Assembly: GCA_029237515.1 (NCBI GenBank)
Contig: JARBAV010000407.1
Coordinates: forward strand, 1-7,491
Reading direction: 5' to 3'
DNA from: Nitrososphaerales archaeon
Lineage (GTDB): Archaea; Thermoproteota; Nitrososphaeria; Nitrososphaerales; Nitrososphaeraceae
Length of the DNA stretch: 7,491 nt
In this document: positions 1 through 5,115 of the stretch, in pieces
Position numbering within the stretch: position 1 is the stretch's first letter
Layout: each line of letters begins with the position of its first letter
Notes under the pieces: model-generated
Seen by the model: only the letters and a program-made list of their open reading frames with translations
Told to the model about the DNA's origin: nothing
Databases searched by the model: none
Position numbers and translations under genes: made by a program

Positions 1-1
1 A

Positions 2-526
2 ATGATGTGGGCAAATTATAATCCCCAGAATTCTAACCCTGCTTTCAACTATATAGCGCAGTATGATCCCGAAAATCCACAAAGCCCCACTGGTGGATTG
101 CTGTATTATACTACTCCTCCAAGAAGCTTTGAAGCGGCTGCACAAGACCCTCTACGAGCTGTAGCTTATGTCTTATTCCTCACAACCATTGTAACAATTT
201 TTGCGAAATTATGGGTCGAACTTGGTGGACTCTCTCCTAAAGCTGCCGCTAAAAACTTGCTTGACGCAGACGTACAAGTACCAGGATTTAGGCGTTCTGA
301 GGGCTCAATTGAAGCCTTGCTGAACCGATATATCCCTTCGGTAACTATAATAGGCGGAGTAACTATCGGCCTGCTAGCATCGATTTCTGATGTGCTAAAC
401 GTTTTCGGTACAGGAATAGGGATCCTGTTGATGGTTGATATCCTGGTAAACTATTACAATTTGCTTGTCCGTGAACAAGTTGATGTTCACATGCCAAAAT
501 TGGCGGCCTTACTTGGCAGGAAATAA
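2..526 (+). CDS. secY: Preprotein translocase subunit SecY, 3' part (5' end outside window)
   Basis: This is the C-terminal 174 residues of the SecY/Sec61-alpha channel, which moves unfolded proteins across, or laterally into, the cytoplasmic membrane with SecE and Sec61-beta. Three hydrophobic segments are visible and correspond to TM8 (about residues 52-72), TM9 (110-132) and TM10 (138-157). Between TM8 and TM9 lies the cytoplasmic loop LSPKAAAKNLLDADVQVPGF (77-96), which matches the family pattern SPK..A..L.....PGFR; this loop contacts the ribosome. The polar stretch before TM8 (NSNPAFNYIAQYD...GGLLYYTTPP) is typical of the archaeal outer loop. The reading frame is open to the left edge, so the ATG at position 2 is not taken as the true start. 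It ends in TAA with a short basic tail (GRK). The adenylate kinase gene follows immediately, as in many archaea. Confidence 0.96.
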   Translation: MMWANYNPQNSNPAFNYIAQYDPENPQSPTGGLLYYTTPPRSFEAAAQDPLRAVAYVLFLTTIVTIFAKLWVELGGLSPKAAAKNLLDADVQVPGFRRSEGSIEALLNRYIPSVTIIGGVTIGLLASISDVLNVFGTGIGILLMVDILVNYYNLLVREQVDVHMPKLAALLGRK

Positions 527-1121
527 CATTCATAGCAATGCTCGAGTGGTTGTAGTTGGTGTGCCAGGAGTAGGTAAAACGACTGTCATCACTCAAGCTG
601 CTGAACGATTGAACCAATTAGGGTCGAAAACACAGGTGCTGGTATTTGGTTCTCTAATGTTAGAAGAGGCGAAGAAAATGAGTATTGGAGACAGGGATGA
701 GATGCGGAAACTATCAGTTACTGCTCAGCGTCAACTTCAGGAAATGGCAGCCAAGAGAATCAGTACCGTACAGGGTGTCAATCTTATAATCGATACTCAT
801 CTTTTCATCAATACTAGAGAAGGAAGATATCCAGGTATACCACAAAATCTTTTGGATATATTATCTCCTACACACTTGGTCATGATTTCAGCAGATCCTG
901 AAGAAATATTTGCACGAAGGATGCAAGACAATACACGAAATAGAGATCTAATTTCCATAGATGGAATCAAGAATGATTTAGAGATTGCAGTCAGCATGAT
1001 AGCAACGTCATCTGTGTTGACTGGCTCTCCTTTTAGGATAATTTTCAACCGCAGGGATAAGCTACAAGATGCTGTCAGTGAAGTCGTAGAACTTTTGTCA
1101 ATGAAAGGTGAGAGAATTTGA
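513..1121 (+). CDS. adkA: Archaeal adenylate kinase (AdkA type)
   Basis: Archaeal-type adenylate kinase, catalysing ATP + AMP = 2 ADP in the cytoplasm. Counting from TTG 513, the first beta strand RVVVV is followed by the Walker A loop GVPGVGKTT (16-24). Further motifs are GDRDEMRKLS, the strand IIDTHLF and the basic segment RRMQDNTRNRD, which fits the lid arginines. The length from here, 202 residues, matches the roughly 190-200 of archaeal AdkA. The start is uncertain. The frame is open back to ATG 465 and ATG 483, but those give a non-conserved N-terminus and a 44-62 base overlap with secY. TTG 513 overlaps by 14 bases. A non-standard ATT at 528 with GGCAGG just upstream, or GTG 546, would remove the overlap. 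The stop TGA overlaps the TTG start of the next gene, which suggests coupled translation with the EMC3-like gene. Confidence 0.94.
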   Translation: MAGNNIHSNARVVVVGVPGVGKTTVITQAAERLNQLGSKTQVLVFGSLMLEEAKKMSIGDRDEMRKLSVTAQRQLQEMAAKRISTVQGVNLIIDTHLFINTREGRYPGIPQNLLDILSPTHLVMISADPEEIFARRMQDNTRNRDLISIDGIKNDLEIAVSMIATSSVLTGSPFRIIFNRRDKLQDAVSEVVELLSMKGERI

Positions 1122-1735
1122 TACCTCAAGGCATTATTGACTCCCTTATCATGCAGTTGCCAGGTCTAACTCCTCACTATACAAAAAATCCAGTCTTTCC
1201 TGATATGGTATCAGCTCTAATTGTGGCAGCACTAATTGCTATAGGGATGAACTTTGCCATGGCTCTACTTAGGAAACGTACAACGGACATTGACAAGATG
1301 AATAGGGTTATGAAAGAAACCAACGAATGGCGAAAGCAGTATACAGATGCTATCAGGAAACGCGATAAAGTTAGAGTTGAGGAGCTAAAAAAGAAGCAAG
1401 CTTCAGTAAACAAAATGACAATGGAGATGCAGCAGCAGCAAATGCGGCCCATGCTCATTTATATGATGCCCTCACTGTTGGTCTGGATACTCGTCTTTCC
1501 AGCCATATTTGGTGCTACTGCTGGTCTTTCTCCTATCCAAATTCCTTGGATAACCTGTAGCCAAGAAAACGTTCAGAAGGATCAGCAAGTCGACACTGAT
1601 GGCCAACCAAAGGGTGCTTGCTCTATTCCTGGGGAGATTTTTCTATGGGGCTGGTTTCTGATTACATCCTTTGCATTTAGCGGCATAATTTCTAAAGTAA
1701 CCAAAACGTCTATGCCTAGCCTAACCGGAAATTGA
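1118..1735 (+). CDS. DUF106 / EMC3-TMCO1-like membrane protein (archaeal YidC/Oxa1 superfamily)
   Basis: Archaeal membrane protein of the DUF106 family, related to EMC3, TMCO1, Get1 and bacterial YidC. By family homology it should help insert short or poorly hydrophobic membrane proteins, next to SecY. Three membrane segments are visible at about residues 30-51, 112-133 and 173-193. Between TM1 and TM2 lies a long charged cytoplasmic helical hairpin (53-108), rich in K/R/E and ending in MEMQQQQMRP, the coiled coil typical of the family. The TM2-TM3 loop (about 138-172) carries two cysteines, C147 and C168, which could form an extracytoplasmic disulfide (inference). The TTG start at 1118 is supported by GGTGA at 1107-1111 and a 4-base TTGA overlap with the adk stop. 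The same TTGA overlap recurs at the 3' end with the kinase gene. Confidence 0.92.
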   Translation: MIPQGIIDSLIMQLPGLTPHYTKNPVFPDMVSALIVAALIAIGMNFAMALLRKRTTDIDKMNRVMKETNEWRKQYTDAIRKRDKVRVEELKKKQASVNKMTMEMQQQQMRPMLIYMMPSLLVWILVFPAIFGATAGLSPIQIPWITCSQENVQKDQQVDTDGQPKGACSIPGEIFLWGWFLITSFAFSGIISKVTKTSMPSLTGN

Positions 1736-2400
1736 ACTTAAGAAACCAAACATCCAAAGAATCCATCCATGATAAGAATATTCATGATAGCGGGGCAGCA
1801 CCTGATGACCGTCATAACAAGGAAAAAACATTCTCAATAATTGTGTCAGGTTGGCCTGCCGTTGGCAAAACTACTGTTGGAGCGGAGCTAGCCAAGGAAT
1901 TCGGACTGAAAATTTACAATGGCGGCGATATCCTTAAGCAGATCGCTACTAACATGGGATATCGAACATCTGGTCCTGATTGGTGGGACAGTAATGAGGG
2001 AAGACAATTTATGGAGAAAAGGAGGAACGATCCTACTTCTGATAGAGAAGTGGATAATATGTTGAAGGAGATTATTAGAAAGGGTAATGCTGTGGTCACA
2101 AGTTATACTCTTCCATGGTTAATAGATGATAAATGTATCAAATTATGGCTTCAAGGATCCCCCAAGAACAGAGCTATCCGAATGGCCAAAAGGGACAACA
2201 TAAGTATTGCTGCGGCTAAAGAAATCGTTAGGGAAAGAGATCTCAAGAACAGGCAGATTTATGAGGAACTATATGGATTTCAATTCGGGAAGGATCTTTC
2301 TGTATTTGATTTCTCATTGAATACGGATATGATGAATCTTGAGTGTCTAATAGAGATATCAAAGGACATAATAAGGAAGGTAAAAAATAGGCTAGCCTGA
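1732..2400 (+). CDS. cmk: Cytidylate kinase-like P-loop kinase with N-terminal extension
   Basis: Probable archaeal (d)CMP kinase, phosphorylating CMP/dCMP with ATP in the cytoplasm. The core starts with strand SIIVSG and Walker A loop GWPAVGKTT (residues 40-48). Next come IYNGGDILKQIA (61-72), which resembles the archaeal CMK monophosphate-binding motif (SAGDIFRQLA), the strand IKLWLQGS, the lid-like RMAKRDNIS (150-158) and RERDLKNRQIYEELYG (167-182). The closing DLSVFDFSLNT segment is also family-typical. The middle insert GPDWWDSNEGRQF replaces the usual pattern. About 33 polar residues precede the core, which is longer than usual. The start TTG 1732 is chosen because it makes a TTGA overlap with the preceding stop, exactly as at 1118; a GTG at 1843 next to the P-loop is the alternative. 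It is the last gene of the operon here, and no rpl34e or rpl14e genes flank it. CMK is more likely than another small NMP kinase, but substrate cannot be proven by eye. Confidence 0.85.
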   Translation: MNLRNQTSKESIHDKNIHDSGAAPDDRHNKEKTFSIIVSGWPAVGKTTVGAELAKEFGLKIYNGGDILKQIATNMGYRTSGPDWWDSNEGRQFMEKRRNDPTSDREVDNMLKEIIRKGNAVVTSYTLPWLIDDKCIKLWLQGSPKNRAIRMAKRDNISIAAAKEIVRERDLKNRQIYEELYGFQFGKDLSVFDFSLNTDMMNLECLIEISKDIIRKVKNRLA

Positions 2401-2493
2401 ATCTCAGATAGTTCGCCAGCTTTCAAGAGCTCTTTGGAGTCATATCCTGGTTTTCATAGGACCATAGTAGACAGCGCAATAATCGATTCATTG

Positions 2494-2507
2494 TAGATCG
2501 TGATCTA
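2494..2507. repeat. Short inverted repeat downstream of the cmk operon
   Basis: TAGATC GT GATCTA is a perfect 6-bp dyad with a 2-base centre, about 95 bases after the cmk stop in the 174-base convergent gap (2401-2574). A weaker dyad GGTTA/TAACC follows at 2534-2553, and a pyrimidine-rich stretch (about 2562-2575) lies just before the stop of the minus-strand gene. One of these may help end transcription from either side, but no classical hairpin plus T-run is present. Confidence 0.3.
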
Positions 2508-2574
2508 TACTTTCACTATGACCTAAACCATCGGGTTAATCACCAAGGTAACCTACTAATCAGCCTTCCTTTTC

Positions 2575-3141
2575 TTAAATCTGTTCTTCTTGTATTGCCC
2601 TTATCTGCACTTTTACAAGGTCCTCGATAAATCGCTGATCTTCTTTCATTATTTCATCAATGGCGGGGTCTTGATCTCTATGGTCTTGACTGGAACAAAA
2701 GTGCTCCTGTGGTCTCTTTCTGTTATAGCATTGATCTAGATGCCATCGCCTTTTCTCATCATATCCAATTAACCTTCCCAAGGGTTGAGGTTCTCTAGAT
2801 AACATAAGGGACGAAGTACTTTTGTTGCTAAACAATGCCATATCAATGGGTGGTGGTGATGTCGGTGGTGTCATACTTGAAGACATTTCGAAATTTGAAT
2901 GAGACAAATTGACGAAATCATCCCCAAATTGTTTCCGTGACATCTTTACTTCTTGCCTATTGGAGCGATCGTCTTCCACTTCTTTCACCCTTGATAATAA
3001 CCTGGAATCAACTTTTGGTTTGTCTACTATTCTCGATTGTTCTACTTTAGAAATGTATCCTTGAGAGCCCTTGACTGCACCAAAAACCATCTGCATGAGC
3101 TCCTCGTCTCTCACATTAGGATTGCATTTCCCCTCTTCCAA
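2575..3141 (-). CDS. C-terminal fragment of a split zinc-finger-like gene, function unknown
   Basis: I do not recognise this protein. It is 188 residues from TTG 3141, charged and mostly hydrophilic, with a low-complexity Ser/Pro patch (SSSMTPPTSPPP) in the middle and an acidic/amphipathic C-terminus (DEIMKEDQRFIEDLVKVQIRAIQEEQI) that could form a helix. There is no signal peptide or membrane segment. The same frame stays open upstream to 3306 and reads like protein there too (for example GIIWIRNELRNREN, then QYQDLLTVLVAQAEFYYNII), but that stretch has no ATG, GTG or TTG codon. The open frame overlaps the 3' end of the zinc-finger ORF (3272-3745) across a six-C run at 3293-3298. I infer that this is the C-terminal half of one gene of about 390 codons separated by a +1 frameshift, so the TTG start may be meaningless. 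Confidence 0.5.
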   Translation of the reverse strand: MEEGKCNPNVRDEELMQMVFGAVKGSQGYISKVEQSRIVDKPKVDSRLLSRVKEVEDDRSNRQEVKMSRKQFGDDFVNLSHSNFEMSSSMTPPTSPPPIDMALFSNKSTSSLMLSREPQPLGRLIGYDEKRRWHLDQCYNRKRPQEHFCSSQDHRDQDPAIDEIMKEDQRFIEDLVKVQIRAIQEEQI

Positions 3142-3271
3142 AAATTTGATGATATTATAATAAAATTCAGCTTGTGCTACAAGTACCGTTAATAAATCCT
3201 GATATTGACGATTATCTAAATTATTCTGATTAGCAGCTAAAGATTTCGAATTATTTTCCCTGTTTCTTAGT

Positions 3272-3745
3272 TCATTCCTTATCCAAATGATTCCCCCCGT
3301 CGATAGTCATTACTGGAGTTATAACGCCCGCTATCCAGAGGTTAAATATTTCGTTCTTTGCACCAGACCCAAAAGTTCCCCCCATTCTCTTTTGTTTCTC
3401 GATATCATTGACTTTCAAAATTGTATAATAGTCGTCGATTAGCTCACGCGAGTGAATTCTTTCTCTTTCTTGACGTTTGGCAATCAGCTCATCTCGCCTG
3501 TCTTCTTCATACTGCCTCAGCAACCTGTCTGCCATGATGTTATGAATGGGCGTAGCAACATTAGACGCGTCATGAATCGTGCTATTATTTTTATGATTTA
3601 GAATGTTTGCTGAATAACGTAGCTGTCTAATTGGATTTGCTGCCCTACCTATTTCCGGATGCCTTCTATCGATGTATATCATTAAGTTCCAACGTCGAGA
3701 ACATGTTTGGCTGCACCTTGAACAACGGTATCCTTCTTTCTTCAT
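3272..3745 (-). CDS. N-terminal part of a split protein with a degenerate C2H2 zinc finger
   Basis: Counting from ATG 3745 (a TTG at 3751 just after a stop codon is the alternative), the N-terminus YRCSRCSQTCSRRWNLMIY, then IDRRHPE, fits a C2H2 finger: C8-x2-C11, a hydrophobic position occupied by C15, L21, then Y24-x4-H29. The first zinc-binding histidine is replaced by Tyr (codon TAC, one base from CAC). Single C2H2 fingers are found in many proteins of soil Thaumarchaeota and may bind DNA or protein partners. The rest is charged (RLLRQYEEDRRDELIAKRQERERIHSRELIDD), probably helical, followed by a Gly-rich turn. The frame ends at 3272 shortly after a GGG GGG pair. Dropping one G continues it into the open frame of 2575-3306. 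The lost ligand together with the frame break suggests a decaying gene. Confidence 0.52.
   Translation of the reverse strand: MKKEGYRCSRCSQTCSRRWNLMIYIDRRHPEIGRAANPIRQLRYSANILNHKNNSTIHDASNVATPIHNIMADRLLRQYEEDRRDELIAKRQERERIHSRELIDDYYTILKVNDIEKQKRMGGTFGSGAKNEIFNLWIAGVITPVMTIDGGNHLDKE
3293..3298. other. Six-C homopolymer at the frame break
   Basis: Run of six C on the plus strand (six G in the sense of the minus-strand gene). On the sense strand frame A reads GAC GGG GGG AAT CAT; frame B, which continues to 2575, reads GGG GGA ATC ATT. Removing one G joins them as ...MTIDG-GIIWIRNE... Homopolymers are common places for indels, both real mutations and assembly errors. Confidence 0.6.
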
Positions 3746-3784
3746 TTTCAATTACATTCACTTCTGGAGGAGTTGTATTGAATC

Positions 3785-3895
3785 ATGTCTGTTGGATTGC
3801 CTGAAGTCGTTTTTACAGTTACTGCAGTAACCGCAGTTGTTGATCTAAATGTTAAATATATCATTGTCTTGTATCCTAAAATTGTTTCTTTATAA
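3785..3895 (+). CDS. Candidate 36-residue small ORF (uncertain)
   Basis: An ATG at 3785 opens a 36-codon frame ending in TAA at 3895. The product is rich in Val, Thr and Ile (MSVGLPEVVFTVTAVTAVV..., then VKYIIVLYPKIVSL), which could be a short membrane or beta-prone peptide. A strong GGAGGAG lies at 3766-3772, 12 bases upstream, somewhat far for a ribosome binding site. It lies wholly in the spacer between the divergent zinc-finger and SRPBCC genes, and contains a 14-bp palindrome that would constrain the DNA for other reasons. I cannot recognise a family, and chance is a real possibility. Confidence 0.2.
   Translation: MSVGLPEVVFTVTAVTAVVDLNVKYIIVLYPKIVSL
3818..3831. promoter_or_regulatory. 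Perfect 14-bp palindrome, candidate operator
   Basis: GTTACTGCAGTAAC is identical to its reverse complement. It sits in the spacer between the minus-strand zinc-finger gene (start 3745) and the plus-strand SRPBCC gene (start 4014), where a dimeric regulator could act on one or both. The nearest minus-strand TATA-like stretch (TATATTTAA, about 3853-3861) would place a start of transcription near this site. This role is inferred from symmetry and position only. Confidence 0.4.
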
Positions 3896-3897
3896 AG
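3888..3897. promoter_or_regulatory. Palindromic TATA-like box
   Basis: CTTTATAAAG is a good match to the archaeal TATA box and is self-complementary, so it does not show a direction by itself. On the plus strand it would start transcription near 3918-3922, just before the strong AAGGAGG at 3930-3936 and about 95 bases before the SRPBCC start. Confidence 0.4.
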
Positions 3898-3929
3898 CTG
3901 CAATGGTATTGGACAAAGCTTGGATGATT

Positions 3930-3936
3930 AAGGAGG
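3930..3936 (+). promoter_or_regulatory. Very strong Shine-Dalgarno with a 19-codon leader ORF
   Basis: AAGGAGG is a near-ideal complement of the 16S rRNA tail. It lies 7 bases before TTG 3944, which opens a 19-codon frame (MLDIRHFSQETFKFCDRDF) ending in TAG at 4001-4003, 10 bases before the SRPBCC ATG at 4014. An ATG directly abutting the SD (3937) gives only 9 codons. This may be a translated leader for the SRPBCC gene, or a chance match. The SRPBCC start itself has no SD. Confidence 0.35.
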
Positions 3937-3976
3937 ATGTCTCTTGCTAGATATAAGACACTTTAGCCAAGAAACC

Positions 3977-3984
3977 TTTAAATT
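3977..3984 (+). promoter_or_regulatory. TATA-like box of the SRPBCC gene (leaderless model)
   Basis: TTTAAATT is centred about 33 bases upstream of ATG 4014. Archaeal transcription usually starts about 25-27 bases after the TATA centre, here about 4006-4008. That would give an almost leaderless mRNA, which fits the absence of a Shine-Dalgarno before 4014 and favours 4014 over the upstream in-frame GTG 3987. Confidence 0.5.
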
Positions 3985-4013
3985 CTGTGATCGAGATTTT
4001 TAGGCATAAGAAT

Positions 4014-4616
4014 ATGACTACGATTAGCAAATCGATGGAAATTAAGGCTCCCCTGAGCGAGGTTTTCACATATTTCGCGAGACCTGAACACATGGCTGAT
4101 CAATTCCCGGAGAATATGGGATTGAATATTATCCCTTTGGAGGTTAAAAACGGGTTTGGTGTTGGAACTATATTTAGAATAAGCGGGGATTTTGATGGCA
4201 AGAAGCTGGAGTGGGATTGTGAAACAATAGACTACGTACCGCACCGCCGAATCGTAGCTAAGATGATTGATGGACCATTCAAGAGGTGGGAAATAGTAGT
4301 TGAATTTGAGGAAATTAATAGCAGCACTACCAAGATTAGCATGCGGGTTGACTATGATATGCCTTTAGGCCCTCTCGGAGGTTTAATGGATAAAGTCAAA
4401 TTAAAGAAAACTGCCGACCGAGGTATGGAAAATGGTCTGTATAGGGTAAAGGCATTGTTAGAAGGTACGGGTTCTATACCAGTCTATATTACCCTTGATG
4501 CTTATAGACGTGTATTAAAAGAGAAAGAGAGGCTCCATTGTTCAGTTTCAGACGCTATAGTCACGGTGCTAAAGGAACGAGATCAGAACCAAATAACAAC
4601 CAATCTACCAGCGTAA
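4014..4616 (+). CDS. SRPBCC (START/Bet v 1-like) protein with ribbon-helix-helix-like C-terminal tail
   Basis: The N-terminal 150 residues fit the SRPBCC helix-grip fold: strand TTISKSMEIKAP, helix LSEVFTYFARPEHMADQF, strand pairs around VGTIFRISGDFDGKKLEWDCE, IVAKMIDGPFKRWEIVVEFEE and TKISMRVDYDMP, and a long C-terminal helix beginning after GPLGGLMDKVKLKK. Such domains bind hydrophobic ligands (polyketide cyclase-like, lipid-binding); no ligand can be named here. Residues about 156-190 (VYITLDAYRRVLKEKERLH followed by CSVSDAIVTVLKERD) look like a separate strand-helix-helix unit resembling a ribbon-helix-helix or VapB-type DNA-binding motif. ATG 4014 is chosen because the domain starts right there and a TATA-like box lies about 30 bases upstream; GTG 3987 would add nine residues. 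The gene stands alone, divergent from the zinc-finger gene and 138 bases before the tRNA. There are no signal peptide or membrane segments, so it is probably cytoplasmic. Confidence 0.85.
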   Translation: MTTISKSMEIKAPLSEVFTYFARPEHMADQFPENMGLNIIPLEVKNGFGVGTIFRISGDFDGKKLEWDCETIDYVPHRRIVAKMIDGPFKRWEIVVEFEEINSSTTKISMRVDYDMPLGPLGGLMDKVKLKKTADRGMENGLYRVKALLEGTGSIPVYITLDAYRRVLKEKERLHCSVSDAIVTVLKERDQNQITTNLPA

Positions 4617-4719
4617 TCAGTAATTCGGAATATCTCGATTTTTCGAGGAAAATTCGCGTGGACCGAGGCTTATCCTTCTATTTTATCGAATGTGATGAAT
4701 TTGATCCTTCTATATTAGA

Positions 4720-4728
4720 TTTAAATAT
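4720..4728 (+). promoter_or_regulatory. TATA-like box of the tRNA-Lys gene
   Basis: TTTAAATAT is centred 31 bases before the first base of the mature tRNA. Transcription would therefore begin about 4-6 bases upstream of the tRNA 5' end, a usual spacing for archaeal tRNA genes, with RNase P trimming the leader. Confidence 0.55.
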
Positions 4729-4754
4729 CTGCGTATATTGAAGTTCCACCTGAT

Positions 4755-4847
4755 GGGTTCGTAGCTCAGCCAGGTAGAGCGTCTGGCTCTTAACCAGTCA
4801 GTATTAATTGGGTTAAAATGTCGTGGGTCCGAATCCCACCGAACCCG
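4755..4847 (+). tRNA. trnK: tRNA-Lys (anticodon CTT) with a non-canonical intron
   Basis: The full cloverleaf can be drawn by hand. The acceptor is GGGTTCG (4755-4761) with CGAACCC (4840-4846), discriminator G 4847, and no encoded CCA. The D arm is GCTC...GAGC with GG in the loop. The anticodon stem is TCTGG (4782-4786), the loop CTCTTAA has anticodon CTT at 4789-4791, and the T arm is GTGGG/CCCAC (4823-4839). The 3' strand of the anticodon stem is interrupted after CCAG (4797). Removing 4798-4816 brings A 4817 next to it and restores the fifth pair (T27-A43) and a 5-base variable loop, giving a 74-base tRNA. The T loop reads TCCGAAT, so position 55 is C where a T (pseudouridine) is nearly universal. 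Splicing would need the archaeal tRNA endonuclease. Confidence 0.95.
4798..4816 (+). other. 19-base tRNA intron, between nucleotides 42 and 43
   Basis: Flanking bases form a bulge-helix-bulge-like structure. Exon AACC (4792-4795) pairs with intron GGTT (4811-4814). On either side are the three-base bulges AGT (4796-4798) and AAA (4815-4817), and CA/TG starts an inner stem. Cutting each bulge after its second base removes exactly 4798-4816. The outer helix is weak (one A-T pair, then a mismatch), so this is a relaxed motif, as expected for non-canonical introns. Confidence 0.8.
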
Positions 4848-4918
4848 CTAACCCTAGATTATATACACTAGCATATTGGAGCTTACCTAATTCACTAAAA
4901 CACTTGGACTACCTACTC

Positions 4919-4938
4919 CGGTGTATTTCATACCACCG
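4919..4938. repeat. Hairpin downstream of tRNA-Lys
   Basis: CGGTGTAT TTC ATACCACCG can form an 8-bp stem with one bulged C and a 3-base loop, 72 bases after the tRNA. The 268-base spacer up to the carboxypeptidase gene (4848-5115) also holds a tandem 9-base repeat ACACAATTA at 5018-5035 and a possible TATA-like CTATATG at 5011-5017. No gene is evident in it. Confidence 0.35.
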
Positions 4939-5115
4939 AATGGTAATCGATTTATTGTAAATTCTACCTATAGGATGGGGGTTAAGAAAGGTAGGCCATG
5001 GAATTTGAAACTATATGACACAATTAACACAATTACTCTGGTTTTTCAAAGATGCAATCATGGCTAGTAATGATTAATTGACCGATGTGATTGATTTCAT
5101 GAAAGGTATGACAAA

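Noticed and set aside
465..512. In-frame ATG codons at 465 and 483 as the adenylate kinase start
   Set aside because: They overlap the conserved end of secY by 44-62 bases, give an N-terminus unlike archaeal Adk, and make the protein longer than usual.
363..617. Minus-strand frames across the secY-adk and adk/EMC3-like regions (also 797-1129 and 1177-1458)
   Set aside because: Antisense to well-recognised genes; composition reflects the sense strand.
4538..4741. 67-codon plus-strand frame overlapping the end of the SRPBCC gene
   Set aside because: Most of it lies in another frame of a well-supported gene and then runs through the tRNA promoter; the product shows no recognisable features and there is no ribosome site.
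5018..5035. Tandem ACACAATTA repeat as the beginning of a CRISPR or satellite array
   Set aside because: Only two adjacent 9-base copies and no spaced repeats; no CRISPR-like array anywhere in the window.
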